Below, piece by piece: positions 54,865 through 64,000 of a stretch of 64,000 bases of DNA. The notes beneath the pieces are model-generated. The model made no database searches, had not been told where the DNA came from, and saw only the letters and a program-made list of their open reading frames with translations. The stretch covers positions 29,096,001 through 29,160,000 of the forward strand of contig CM057465.1 of assembly GCA_030035585.1 (NCBI GenBank), written 5' to 3'. The stretch is from Dugong dugon (Eukaryota; Chordata; Mammalia; Sirenia; Dugongidae). The translations under genes were made by a program, and so were the position numbers. Numbering within the stretch: the first letter of the stretch is position 1; the number at the start of each line of letters is the position of its first letter.

Positions 54865-57296
54865 GCTGTTGTTGCTGTTGGGTACCCTCATGTAGGTTCC
54901 AACTCATAGTGACCACCTATATGAGAATGAAACACAATACCCTCACAGTCGTTGCTGTTTGAGCCCATTATTGCAGCCACTCTGTCAATCCATCTCTTTG
55001 AGGCTCTTCCTCTCTTTCACTGAACCTTTACCTTACCAGGCATGATGTCCTCCAGGGACTGGTCCCTCCTGATAACATGTCCAAAGGACATGAGATGAAG
55101 TCTCACCATCTTGGCTTCTAAGGAGCACTCTGGTTGTACTTCTTTCAAGACAGACTTGTTCATTCCTCTGGCTGCACATGGTATATTCAATATTCTTCAC
55201 CAACACCATAATTCAAACGCACCTATTGTTCTTTGGTCTTCCTTATTCATTATCCAGCTTTCCCATGTATATCAAGCTGTTGAAAACATGGCTTGGGTCA
55301 GGTGTACCTTAGTCCTCAAAGTGACATTTTCGATTTTCGACAATTTCAAGAGTTCTTTTGTAGCAGATTTGCCCAGTGCAACATGTCTTTTGATTTCTTG
55401 ACTGCAGATTCCATGGGCATTGATTGTGATTTGAAATCCTTGACAACTTCAATGTTTTCTCCATTTATCATGATGTGGCTTATGGGTCCAGTTGTGAGGA
55501 TTTTTGTTTTCTTTATGTTGAGATGTAATCCATACTGAAAGCTGTAGTCTTTGATTTTCATCGGTGTTTCAAGTCCTCTTCACTTTCAGCAAGCATGATT
55601 GTGTCACCTGCATATTGCACGTAGTTAATGAGTCTTCCACTAATCCTGGTGCTGCTGCTTCTTATAGTCCAGTTTCTCAGATTATTTGCTCAGCATACAG
55701 ATTGAATAAGTATGGTGAAAGGGTATAACCGTGACACACACCTTTCCTGATTTTAAACAGGAACAGCTGCCTCTTAATCAATATACAACTTCCGCATGAA
55801 CACAATTAAGTGTTCTGGAATTCCCAGTTTTTGTAATGTTATCCGTAATTTGTTATGATCCACATAGTCAATGTCTTTGTATAGTCAATAAAACACAGGT
55901 AAACATCTTCTGGTATTTTCTTCTTTTAGCCAAGACCCATCTGACATCAGCAATGATGTCCCTTGTTCCATGTCCTCTTCTGAATCTGGCTTTAATTTCT
56001 GGCAGTTCCCTGTCGATGTACTGCTGCAACTGTTTTTGAGTGACCTTTGGTAAAATTTTACTTGCTTGTGATATTAATAATATTGTTTGATAAATTCCAC
56101 ATTCTGTTGGATCATCTTTCTTTGGAGTGAGCACAAATATGAATCTTTTCTAGTCAGTTGGCCAGGGAGCTGTCTTACAAATTTCTTGGCATAGATGAGT
56201 GAGTACCTCCAGTGCTGCATCCGTTTGTTGAAACTTCTCAGTTGGTATTCTGTCAATTCCTGGAGCCTCTTTTTTTGCCAATGCCTTCAGTGAAGTGTGG
56301 ACTACTTCTTTCAATACTATCAGTTCTTGATCACATGCTACCTTTTGAAATGGTTGAATGTTGACCAATTCTTTTTGGTACAGTGACTCTGTGTCTTCCT
56401 TCCATCTTCTTTCGATGCTTCCTAGTTGTTCAATATTTTGCCCATAGAATCCTTCAAAACTGCAATTCAAGGCTTGAATTTTTTCGTTAGTTCTTTCAGC
56501 TTGAGAAATGTTGAGTGTCTTCTTCCTTTTTGGTTTTCTAAGTCCAGGTCTTTGCACATTTCATTATAATACTTTACTTTGTCTTCTAGAGGCTCCTTTT
56601 GAAGTCCTCTTTTCAGCTCTTTTACTTAATCTTTTCTTTCATTCACTTTAGCTAGCCTATGTTCAAGAACAAGTTTCAGAGCCTCTTTTGACAACCAGTT
56701 TGGTCTTTTGTTTCTTTTCTGTCTTTTTAGTAACCTTTTGCTTCCTTCAGCTATGATGTCCTTGATGTCATCCCACAACTCGTCTGGTCTTTGGTCATTA
56801 TTCTTCAATGCATCAAATCTATTCTTGGGTGGTGTGTGAATTCAGGTTGGATATACTCAAGGTTATATCTTGGCTTTTGTGGATGTGTTTTAATTTTCTT
56901 CAGCTTCAACTTGAACTTGCATATGAGCAATTAATGGCCTATTCCAGTCTGCCCCTGGCCTTGTTCTGACTGATGATATTGAGATTTTCCATTGTTTCTT
57001 TCCACAGATGTAGTTGATTTGATTCCTGTGTATTCCATCTGGTGAGGTCCATGTATATAGTTGCCATTTATGTGGTTGAAAAATGGTATTTGAAATGAAT
57101 AAGTCAATGGTTTGACAAAATTCTATCATGTGATCTCTGGCGTCATTTCTATCACAAGTCCATATTTTCCAACTACTGATCCTTCTTCTTTGTTTCCAAT
57201 TTTTGCATCCCAATCACCAGTAATTATAAATTAATTTTGATTGCATTTTTTATCAATTTCAGACTGAAGAAGTTGGTAAAGATCTTCAATTTCCTC
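54865..57296 (-). pseudogene. RTE-class LINE, 5'-truncated, in an old L1
   Basis: The RTE 3' end is at the left (TGTAGGTTCCAACTCATAGT), then reverse transcriptase reading leftward to rightward on the minus strand. KIKDYSFQYGLHLNIKK is encoded at 55561-55510, the thumb/finger region at 56134-55868 (with IDRELPEIKARFRRGHGTRDII), and the N-terminal RT at 56557-56150. The endonuclease C-terminal part is at 57213-56890, with LYTWTSPDG and an NYICG relic of NQIDYI. It is truncated within the endonuclease. ATCAACAT at 54857-54864 and 57297-57304 is the likely target duplication. Confidence 0.92.
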
Positions 57297-57605
57297 ATCA
57301 ACATACTAAAAAGAAAAATCTTAGGATTATCTCAGTACGTGCTGAGAAAGTATTTAACAGAATTCAAAATCTTTTTACGATGTAGAAGGAACTTGCTCAA
57401 CTTGATAAATAAAAGAGCGTTTATGAAAAGTCTACATCTAGTGTAATAGTGAAAGAAGCAATACTTTTTCATGAAGATTGGGAGTAATACATGGGTATCT
57501 GCTATCACCACATTTTTTCACATTTGTGCTGGAAGTGTGTAATAAGGCAAAAAAAAAAAGAAGATAAAAAATAAAATGTAAATATACTGTGGGAAAAAAA
57601 AAAAA
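57297..57605 (+). pseudogene. Old L1 ORF2 remnant, second part
   Basis: It picks up the L1 ORF2 exactly where 54864 stopped, and continues through decayed reverse transcriptase coding (around 57360-57560). An A-run at 57587-57605 lies next to the SINE that follows. Confidence 0.75.
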
Positions 57606-57806
57606 GCTGCCCTTGAGTCAGTTCTGACTCATGGTGACCCCAGGGGTTTCAGAATAGAACTGTACTCTTTGTGCTTTTAAATAGCTGTGATCTTTCAGAA
57701 GTAAACCACCAGGCCATTCTTCCGAGGAGCTTGTGGGTGGATTCAAACCACCAACCTTTCAGTTAGAAGCTAAGCACTTATTCATTTGAGCCACCCAGGG
57801 ACTCCA
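57606..57806 (-). mobile_element. AfroSINE-type SINE (longer subfamily)
   Basis: Reversed full-length copy: GAGTCAGTTCTGACTCATGG, GATCTTTCAGAAGTAAACC, CGAGGAGCTTGTGGGTGG, CCAACCTTTCAGTTAGAAGC, ending in GCCACCCAGGGACTCC. Confidence 0.92.
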
Positions 57807-58105
57807 TATGTTGTGAAGAACAAAGTAAAACTGTCTTTATTAAGTGATGATCACTGAGGAAACTATGAAAAGCTACTACAACTAAAGAGTGATTTTATCA
57901 AGTTCCTAGGATACAAGATAAAATATAAAATAAAATGTTTTTTAATGTAATGGTAAAGAAAAATATGATATTGATACTTAAAATAGGTGATACAATGTAT
58001 AACAGCATAAAAAACATTAAATACTTGGGAATAAATAAAACAAATTTGGGCAAGACAGGTACATTGAAAACTATAACACACTGCTAACAGAAGTGAAGGG
58101 AGCAT
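57807..58105 (+). pseudogene. Old L1 ORF2 remnant, third part
   Basis: A forward decayed stretch that includes CAAGTTCCTAGGATACAAGA and ATACTTGGGAATAAATAAA, both matching the post-catalytic ORF2 region. It ends at about 58105 without an L1 3'UTR. Confidence 0.75.
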
Positions 58106-58441
58106 TGAATAAATGATCTCTGTGCTGTGTTCTGTATGTGGATTCATTTGAGGCAAAAGACCTTCTAGCCTGCTGAGGGCCTAGGGAACATACACTCAAA
58201 GAACGGGATAGCTAGAGGTAGTATCTTTGCATCCAACATTCCTCTCATCATCTGTGTTATGTTCTCCTACTTTTCCATGTATTAAGAAGGGATGTCGTGA
58301 CTGTAGGTAAACCGCTTGACTTGGAGTGATAAATCTCAGTCATCTTTTATCTTTACTTTAAGTTCACTCTTCAGCGAAAAATAATGTTTACATTGCTACA
58401 GAATAAACAAAACTGACTTATAATTCATAGACCCTATATTA
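58106..58441. other. Unique DNA, no gene seen
   Basis: No recognisable element. Confidence 0.5.
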
Positions 58442-58446
58442 GTCTC

Positions 58447-58958
58447 TGTCTTAGTCATCTAGTGCTGCTATAACAGAAATACCACAAGTGGATGGTTTTA
58501 ATGAAGAGAAGTTTATCTCCTCACAGTCAAAGTAGGCTAAAAGTCCAAATTCAGGGTGTCACCTCCAGGGAAAGGCTTTTTCTCTCTGTCGGCCTTCTTC
58601 TCTTCTGTGTTCCCCCAGACTAGGAGCTTGTCTGCGCAGGGACACTGGTCCAAAAGATGCTCTCTTCTCCCGGCACTGCTTTCTTGATGGTATGAGGTCC
58701 CCAACTCTCTGCTTGCTTCCCTTTCCTTTTATCTCTTGTAAGGTAAAATGTGGTGCAGGCCACATCCCAGCGAAACTCCCTTTACATTGATTGGATCAGG
58801 GATGTGACCTGGGTAAAGGTGGTGTTACAATCCCACCCTAATCCTCTGTGACATAAAATTACAATCACAAAATGGAGGCCAGCTACACAATTCTGGGAAT
58901 CATGGCCCAGCCAAACTGATACACACATTTTTGGGGGGACATAATTCAATACATGACA
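58447..58958 (-). mobile_element. Solo MaLR-type LTR
   Basis: A 512-bp reversed LTR starting TG and ending CA, with the 5-bp target duplication GTCTC at 58442-58446 and 58959-58963. It shares the end GTCTTAGTCATCTAGTGC and GGATGGTTTTAA block with 61417-61829 and with the reverse of 14182-14739. A short open frame at 58765-58559 is not a gene. Confidence 0.93.
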
Positions 58959-58963
58959 GTCTC

Positions 58964-59400
58964 CTATTGCTGTTATAACAGATTACCACGGATTTAGTGA
59001 TTTAAAATAATAGAAATCTATTATCTTAGAGTTCTGGAGGTCAGATGTATGAAATCAGTTTCAGTGGCCTAAAATCAAGGTGTCAGCAGGCCTACATTCC
59101 TTCTGGAGTCTCTGGGGAGAATCCATTTCCTTGCCTTTTCCAGATTCTAGAGGCTGCCTACATTCTTTGGCTTGTGGCCCACTCCTCTACCTTGAAAGCC
59201 AGCAGTGTTAGCATCTTCTCTCCTCTTAGGCATCTGTGCTACCGTCATTTTATCACCTCCTTCTGACTCTCATCCTCCTGCCACTCTCTTAAAAGGACAT
59301 TTCTGATAACATTGGGCTCATCTGAATAATCCTGGATAACCTTCCCATCTCAAAATCCTTCACTTAATCACGTTCTACAATGTTTCTTTTATGATGTAAA
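58964..59400 (-). mobile_element. Older MaLR/MLT-type LTR, reversed
   Basis: CTATTGCTGTTATAACAGATT, TTAGAGTTCTGGAGGTCAGA, GGAGAATCCATTTCCTTGCC and GCTCATCTGAATAATCC appear in order, the antisense of an old MaLR-type LTR. The solo LTR at 58447 inserted at its edge. Its first ~190 bp pair with the forward LTR at 59405-59605. Confidence 0.7.
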
Positions 59401-59404
59401 GAAG

Positions 59405-59605
59405 CATACCAGAAGCTGGAAAAGGTAAGGAAATGGATTCTACCCTAGAGCCTCCAGAAGGAACGTAGGCCTACTGACACACTGATTTTTAGCTTGGTGA
59501 AACTGATAATAAATTTATAACTTCCAGAGCTATAAGATAATAAATTTATATTGTTTTAAGTCATGGAATTTTTGATAACTAGTTATAGCAGCAATAAGCA
59601 ATTAA
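59405..59605 (+). mobile_element. Older MaLR/MLT-type LTR, forward partial
   Basis: AGAAGCTGGAAAAGGTAAGG, ATGGATTCTACCCTAGAGCC, AAGATAATAAATTTATATTG and TATAGCAGCAATAAGCAATT are the sense version of the LTR at 58964-59400. Only the 3' part is present. Confidence 0.7.
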
Positions 59606-59769
59606 TATAGTCCATGTAACTGACTTTGTGTTCTATGATGTATTACATTCTAGCATATTTTATGTCTCTGACAAGCAATTCAACTTCTTATAAATGGTTC
59701 TCTTGAAGTGTACCCCTTATGGGTTTGGAAGTGATGGTGGTGAAGAACCAGGGACTAGAATAAACAAAA

Positions 59770-59954
59770 GCCAGTTGCTATCAAGTGGATTCCAACTCAT
59801 GGCAACCCAATGTGTTTCAGAGTAGAACTGCACTTCATAGATTTTTCAATGGCTGCTATCTTTCAGAAGTAGCGCTTTCTTCCAAGGTGCCTGTGGGTGG
59901 ATTACTTTTGGTTAGTAGCCAAGCGCTTAACCATTTGTGCTACCCAGGGACTCT
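59770..59954 (-). mobile_element. AfroSINE-type SINE (longer subfamily)
   Basis: Reversed near full-length: GTGGATTCCAACTCATGGCA, CAGAGTAGAACTGCACTTC, CTATCTTTCAGAAGTAGCGC, ending in GCTACCCAGGGACTC. The frame at 59785-59976 is the SINE read in the wrong sense. Confidence 0.92.
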
Positions 59955-59989
59955 TGGGGAAAAGAATAGTGATTAATAAAATAATAACA

Positions 59990-60190
59990 TAGGCTCAGTG
60001 AGCACAATGCCTGTGTTTGAATCTCAAATACACTTCATCATGGCTATGTGATCATAGTATGCTACTTAGTCTCTCTACCTTTAGTTTACTTAGACGTAAA
60101 ATAGTGATAATAAGTATACCTATCTCATGCACATATTTTAGTTTAAATGAGATAACTTATGTAAAATGCTGGACAAACACAGCCTGTGCA
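59990..60190 (+). repeat. MIR relic
   Basis: CCTGTGTTTGAATCTC, a GACGTAAAATAGTGATAATA block and a CTATCTCATGCACATATTTT block followed by GAGATAACTTATGTAAAATGC follow MIR order. Confidence 0.7.
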
Positions 60191-60334
60191 CACAGAGTAA
60201 GAGTAAAGATTAAAAAAGGGGCCTAAAATTCAAATGCATAAGAGAGTTAGCTAGTTTAACTGTGTTAATAACTGTATATAACACTAGTACTGCCCTGTTT
60301 TATTTAGAGGAGATTGGAGAACAGGAAGGATATT

Positions 60335-60357
60335 TTATATATATATATATATATATA
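60335..60357. repeat. (TA)n microsatellite
   Basis: A pure TA dinucleotide run, next to the T-rich end of the L1 tail at 60358; possibly grown from that tail. Confidence 0.9.
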
Positions 60358-61416
60358 ATTTTATTTATTTCATTGTTGTTGAGAATATTAACAGCAAAAC
60401 ATACAGTTCAACAGTTTCTACATGTATCATTTAGTGACCTTGATTACATGCTTTGAGTTGTGCAACAATATTCAACTTTTTCTGAGTTGTTCCTCTCCCA
60501 TTGACATAAATTCACTGCCTGCCCCCTAAGATTCCTATCTAATCTTTCAAGTTGCTGTTGTCAGTTTGATCCCATATAGACAGTTCAAAAGAACAATCAA
60601 TGCTCAAGGCAGATATTTTTTACTAGTTAAGCTAAACTATTGTTTGGTTGTAAGAAGACTTCAGGGAATGTTTTTGGTTTCAGGTTTAAAGATTATCTCA
60701 GTGAAATAGTTTAGAGGGCTCATCCAACTTTCGGCTCCAGGAAGTCTGGAGTTCATGAGAAGTTTAAATTCTGTTCTGCATTTTTCCCCTTTTGATCAGG
60801 ATTCTTCTATGGAAACTTTAATCAAAATGTTCACTAATGGTAGCCAGGTGCTATCCAGTTGGTTCTTCTGGTTTCATGGAAAAGGAGCTAGTTTATGGAG
60901 ACAATTAGCCAGACATTCCATATCCTCCTCCTATTCCTGACTCTCCTTCTTCCTCTGTTATTCCAGGCAAATAGAGATCAATTGTTTTGCCTTGGACGGC
61001 TGCTTGCAAACTAGGAGGTAGAACAGAGGCACTAAACGTGTTATTAGGCCAATTAACTGGGATGTCCCATGAAACCATGACCCTAAACCTCCAAACCAAG
61101 AAACCAAATGCCATGAGGTTTTTGGTTGTACATAATCAGCCTCAGCTGCTGCTCTTTTTTTTTTTATCACACAACTTTTGCCAATTCAACTTTTTGTAGG
61201 TGTACAGCTTATTGTCAGCAGTTACAATGAGAGGCTGCGCAACCTTAATCTTAATCAACTCAATATTTCCATCACCATTAACCCCTATTCCCCCTTCCTC
61301 CCAAGCCTAGTAAACACTAATAAATTTTGTTCTCTATACATTTGTCTTTTCTTGACTTTTTATATAAGTGAGATCATACAATATTTGCTCTTTTGTAATT
61401 GACTTATTTCACTCAG
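60358..61416 (-). mobile_element. Older L1 3'UTR and ORF2 end
   Basis: It is the same type of L1 end as 3206-4047 but longer, with the older AATTTTATTTATTTC tail, the CTTTTGATCAGGATTCT block and a CATGAAACCATGACCC block. It runs into the ORF2 C-terminal end at 61340-61416 and is interrupted there by an LTR. Frames at 60755-61199 are untranslated noise. Confidence 0.85.
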
Positions 61417-61829
61417 TGTTTTAGTTATCTAGTGCTGGTATAACAGAAATACCACAAGTGGATGGTTTTAACAAACAGAAATTTATTTTCTCATGGTTAG
61501 GAGGCTAGAAGTCCGTATTCAGGGTGCTGCCTCTAGGGGAAGGCTTTATCTCTGTATTGGGTCTGGAGGAAGCTCCTTGTCTCTTTTGAGTTTCTGCTTC
61601 TGGGTGATCCTCATGTGGCTTGACATCTCTTTTCCCCCATCTCTTCTTCTCTCTTGCTTGTTTAATATCTTTTTTATCTCAAAAGAGATTGACTTAAAAC
61701 ACACCCTCCACTAACACTGTCTCATTAACATAACAAAGACAACCCATTCTCAAATGGAATTATAACCACAGACATAGAGGTTAGGATTTACAATACATAA
61801 TTTTGGGGGACAGAAGTCAATCCATAACA
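61417..61829 (-). mobile_element. Solo MaLR-type LTR inserted in an L1
   Basis: A 413-bp reversed LTR starting TG and ending CA, with 5-bp duplication CTCAG at 61412-61416 and 61830-61834. Its two ends match those of the LTRs at 58447 and (inverted) 14182. Shorter than both, with a deleted middle. No coding remnant. Confidence 0.93.
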
Positions 61830-61834
61830 CTCAG

Positions 61835-61907
61835 TATAATGTCTGTCTTCTAGCTCCATCAAGATTGTAGCATGTATCAAGACTTTATTTCTCCTACTGG
61901 CTGAGTA
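61835..61907 (-). mobile_element. L1 ORF2 end, continued after the LTR
   Basis: The L1 resumes (TATAATGTCTGTCTTCTAGC, then CATGTATCAAGACTTTATTT) and stops at a TA where a DNA-transposon-like element begins. Confidence 0.7.
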
Positions 61908-62279
61908 CAAGCAGTCCCCAGGTTATGAAGCTCTGACTTATGTACAACTCGTTGTTACAAACCAACACCTGTAAAGCCTATTAAAAATCTGAGGTACATG
62001 CAATGATTCGAAATAACAAATGGGCGCTACTTTGCAACACGCACCAAAACATTATTATTATTATCGTATTATTATGTTAAATATGTTTTAGTCTACCGGG
62101 AAGTGTTTCTTTAATGTTTTTTATGCATAGAAATTTACCCTATATGCTATATGCTAAGAAAAACATTTGTCTAACTAACGTCAGATATGAACTGCACCTA
62201 ACTGTTCCGACTTCCATACAAATTCAACTTAAAAGACAGACTTAGGAACAGAACTCATTTGTAGTCTGGGGACTGCTTG
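61908..62279. mobile_element. TA-flanked terminal-inverted-repeat element (MITE-like)
   Basis: A 372-bp element bounded by TA at 61906-61907 and 62280-62281. Counting the TA, the 14-bp ends TACAAGCAGTCCCC are exact inverted copies, followed by weaker similarity. TA targets are typical of Tc1/mariner and pogo/Tigger elements. No transposase coding; a small ATT microsatellite lies at 62052-62076. Confidence 0.8.
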
Positions 62280-62282
62280 TAG

Positions 62283-62559
62283 TAAAAACAGGAAGGATCT
62301 TAATGTCCAAACGTGGGGGTGAGTGTGGAACTCAAATAGAAAAGAGCATTCCAAGGAGATTCAAATGATGAAGATAAACTTCAAGTATTTCCAGACCTAA
62401 TATATCTTTGTCTTGGTCAATAAAAAGTAGAGTAAATGGTAATTTCACCTAAAAGTGAATGTGTTTGTGTGCTCCAAAATGTTAGTATATTCATCAAATA
62501 TCACCTAGTATGGGCATATAAGCCCGTTTCCCTTTATGAGTGCTAAGGAAAGAAAGAAA
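62283..62559. other. Unique DNA
   Basis: Nothing recognised. The old L1 does not resume here. Confidence 0.45.
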
Positions 62560-62725
62560 ATGGACACTTATTAAATGTTAGCTATTTATTTGTTACAACA
62601 GTTGTCTAAAGAATATTAGTGCCTCTGTGTTATAATTGAGGAAATGAAGGCAGTAGTATGTATATAGATTTGAACTCAGATTTATGTCCCTCCAAAGTTT
62701 GTGTTGTTTTTTCATTGTACCACGT
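62560..62725 (+). repeat. Possible MIR relic
   Basis: ATTGAGGAAATGAAGGCAG followed by GATTTGAACTCAGATTTATG follows MIR order but weakly. Confidence 0.45.
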
Positions 62726-64000
62726 TAATATTTTGCCAGCACCAATATTTTCTTTGAGGAATTCTTTGTTTTTGTAAACTCCAGATATCTAGCCCCAGAC
62801 ATCATTATTAATTAAAAGCATGTAACATCCAGTTTTTGTCAAGAACTATACTCATTAAAATCTTCAAACATTCGGTTAGGATTTATTCAATTTTAGAAGA
62901 AGAATGAATTATGGACTGCTTATATTATAAAATAAACTCAGATAGGAAGAACCCAAGATCACATCATTAGAGAGACAGTGACTCTGATCCTGTACCTGGG
63001 TGTTCTTGAGTTTGCTGAAGGACTCTCTAAGCCCATCTAAACCTCTCAACGTTGACTGACTACTTGACACTAGAAAAGAGACATCAGAGTAAGGAGTTTA
63101 CTTAAAATAGAGGAGATATCATTAGTTTTATCTATTTAATGAAAGAAACCAAAGAAGAAGTCATAAATGAAATGGAGATTTCTTTTTAAATGAAATAGAA
63201 ATTGAAGTTGCAACCTGGATGTGGGGATAAAAGACTGAGAACATGAGACGTAAACAAGATGTTTGGGGATTGTTTCATTGATAACGTCTTTGGTAATAAA
63301 CAAATGAATAGATTAATAAACAAAATCACAGATAAAAATGCCATTTATAAATGTGTTCAGATCACCTCCTATTCACCCCATTGTTGGAGGAGAGATCACT
63401 TGGCCTAAATAATATGAGGTGGACAAACATACGACACCCAACACTGGACAGATGAGACAGGCAGCAGTTTCTTACTCATATATACTCACAGCCCAGGGGA
63501 GGAGGATACCACATGCCATTCAGGAACAAGCAGGGGTTGCCTTCAGGAATACAGTGAGACAGCAATTGCTGTGGGAATCAGGCTTTGTAGTAACAAGAGG
63601 ATTGAGTGACTCCTGTTTACTACAGGAGGATGTGATTGGATTTGTTTGAATAATATCATGGGCTGGCAGAGAGGTGAATCCCATTAGGTTGAGGACCAAG
63701 TGGGGCACAGCTGGTCTGATTGCTAGGGGAACGAGAAGGGTGGGGAGGCTTTACTGCCAGGTGTGAGCATATGTTGTGAGAGCAGAGGAACTCATGGGTA
63801 AGCCTTTTGGAGCCCTGTGAGGCTCAAGAATATCAAGGTAAATTCTGAGATCTTACAATTCAGAATGTTATCATGATTTTTGTACTTTGCCTGTCACGTA
63901 CTATCCCTAGGCGTGAGTTCACAGTCTTGACTTTAAAGCTGTTTCCAAACCATGTCAAATAGTAAGTCTCTGGGGCTTTATCAATTTAAGTTTTTATGAT
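62726..64000. other. Unrecognised DNA to the window edge
   Basis: No element identified with confidence. The stretch at 63415-63840 has a moderately GC-rich character and no frame over 80 codons; it could be an old LTR, but no terminal motif is visible. The frame at 63419-63649 has no domain. Confidence 0.4.

Noticed and set aside
63400..63850. Possible old LTR
   Set aside because: No terminal TG/CA pair, target duplication or family block could be identified.

Overview
This is vertebrate nuclear DNA, almost certainly from an afrotherian mammal. Paenungulata is most likely and an elephant is the best guess; I cannot separate elephant, sirenian and hyrax by eye. The call rests on many AfroSINE-type SINEs, RTE-class LINEs that share their 3' end with those SINEs, long L1 elements and a MaLR-type LTR family, on a background of MIR, L2-like and hAT relics. 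No host protein-coding gene, rRNA or tRNA gene could be supported. All recognisable coding sequence belongs to retrotransposons, and every copy is broken by stops, frameshifts, truncations or nested insertions.

Layout. 1-4.9 kb: an L1 5' end carrying a second L1 inside it, then an ancient L2-like element split by a SINE that is itself split by an L1 tail. 4.9-8.3 kb: mostly unique AT-rich DNA with one MIR. 8.3-11.2 kb: AT palindromes, a forward L1 tail holding a SINE, a young SINE with a perfect 15-bp target duplication, an L2-like piece and an old LTR. 11.26-19.39 kb: a full-length but dead forward L1 with a solo MaLR LTR in its endonuclease region. 19.4-22.9 kb: an L1 tail, a forward RTE, SINEs, old L1 and a hAT relic. 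22.9-25.5 kb: mostly unique.

25.5-42.25 kb is a nested stack on the minus strand. A near full-length RTE with an apparent internal duplication contains an L1 that lacks ORF2. That L1 contains an 8.36-kb L1 near its 3' end. A separate short forward L1 tail sits elsewhere in the RTE. 42.4-53.1 kb is the longest repeat-poor stretch, with a few MIR, MER5A, MaLR and L2-like relics. 53.5-58.1 kb is an old forward L1 split by an RTE and a SINE. 58.4-62.3 kb holds two solo MaLR LTRs with perfect 5-bp duplications, an inverted pair of older LTRs, a SINE, an old L1 tail and a TA-flanked terminal-inverted-repeat element. 62.3-64 kb is mostly unrecognised.

No cellular pathway is encoded here. The elements interact only as parasites of one another: SINEs carry RTE-like 3' ends, as expected if RTE enzymes mobilise them, and nesting gives their relative ages. 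I found no previously undescribed biological system. The best leads are the L1 evolution signals (ORF2-less L1, duplicated 5'UTR unit, patchwork 3'UTR, two unrelated 5'UTRs) and the inverted LTR pair.
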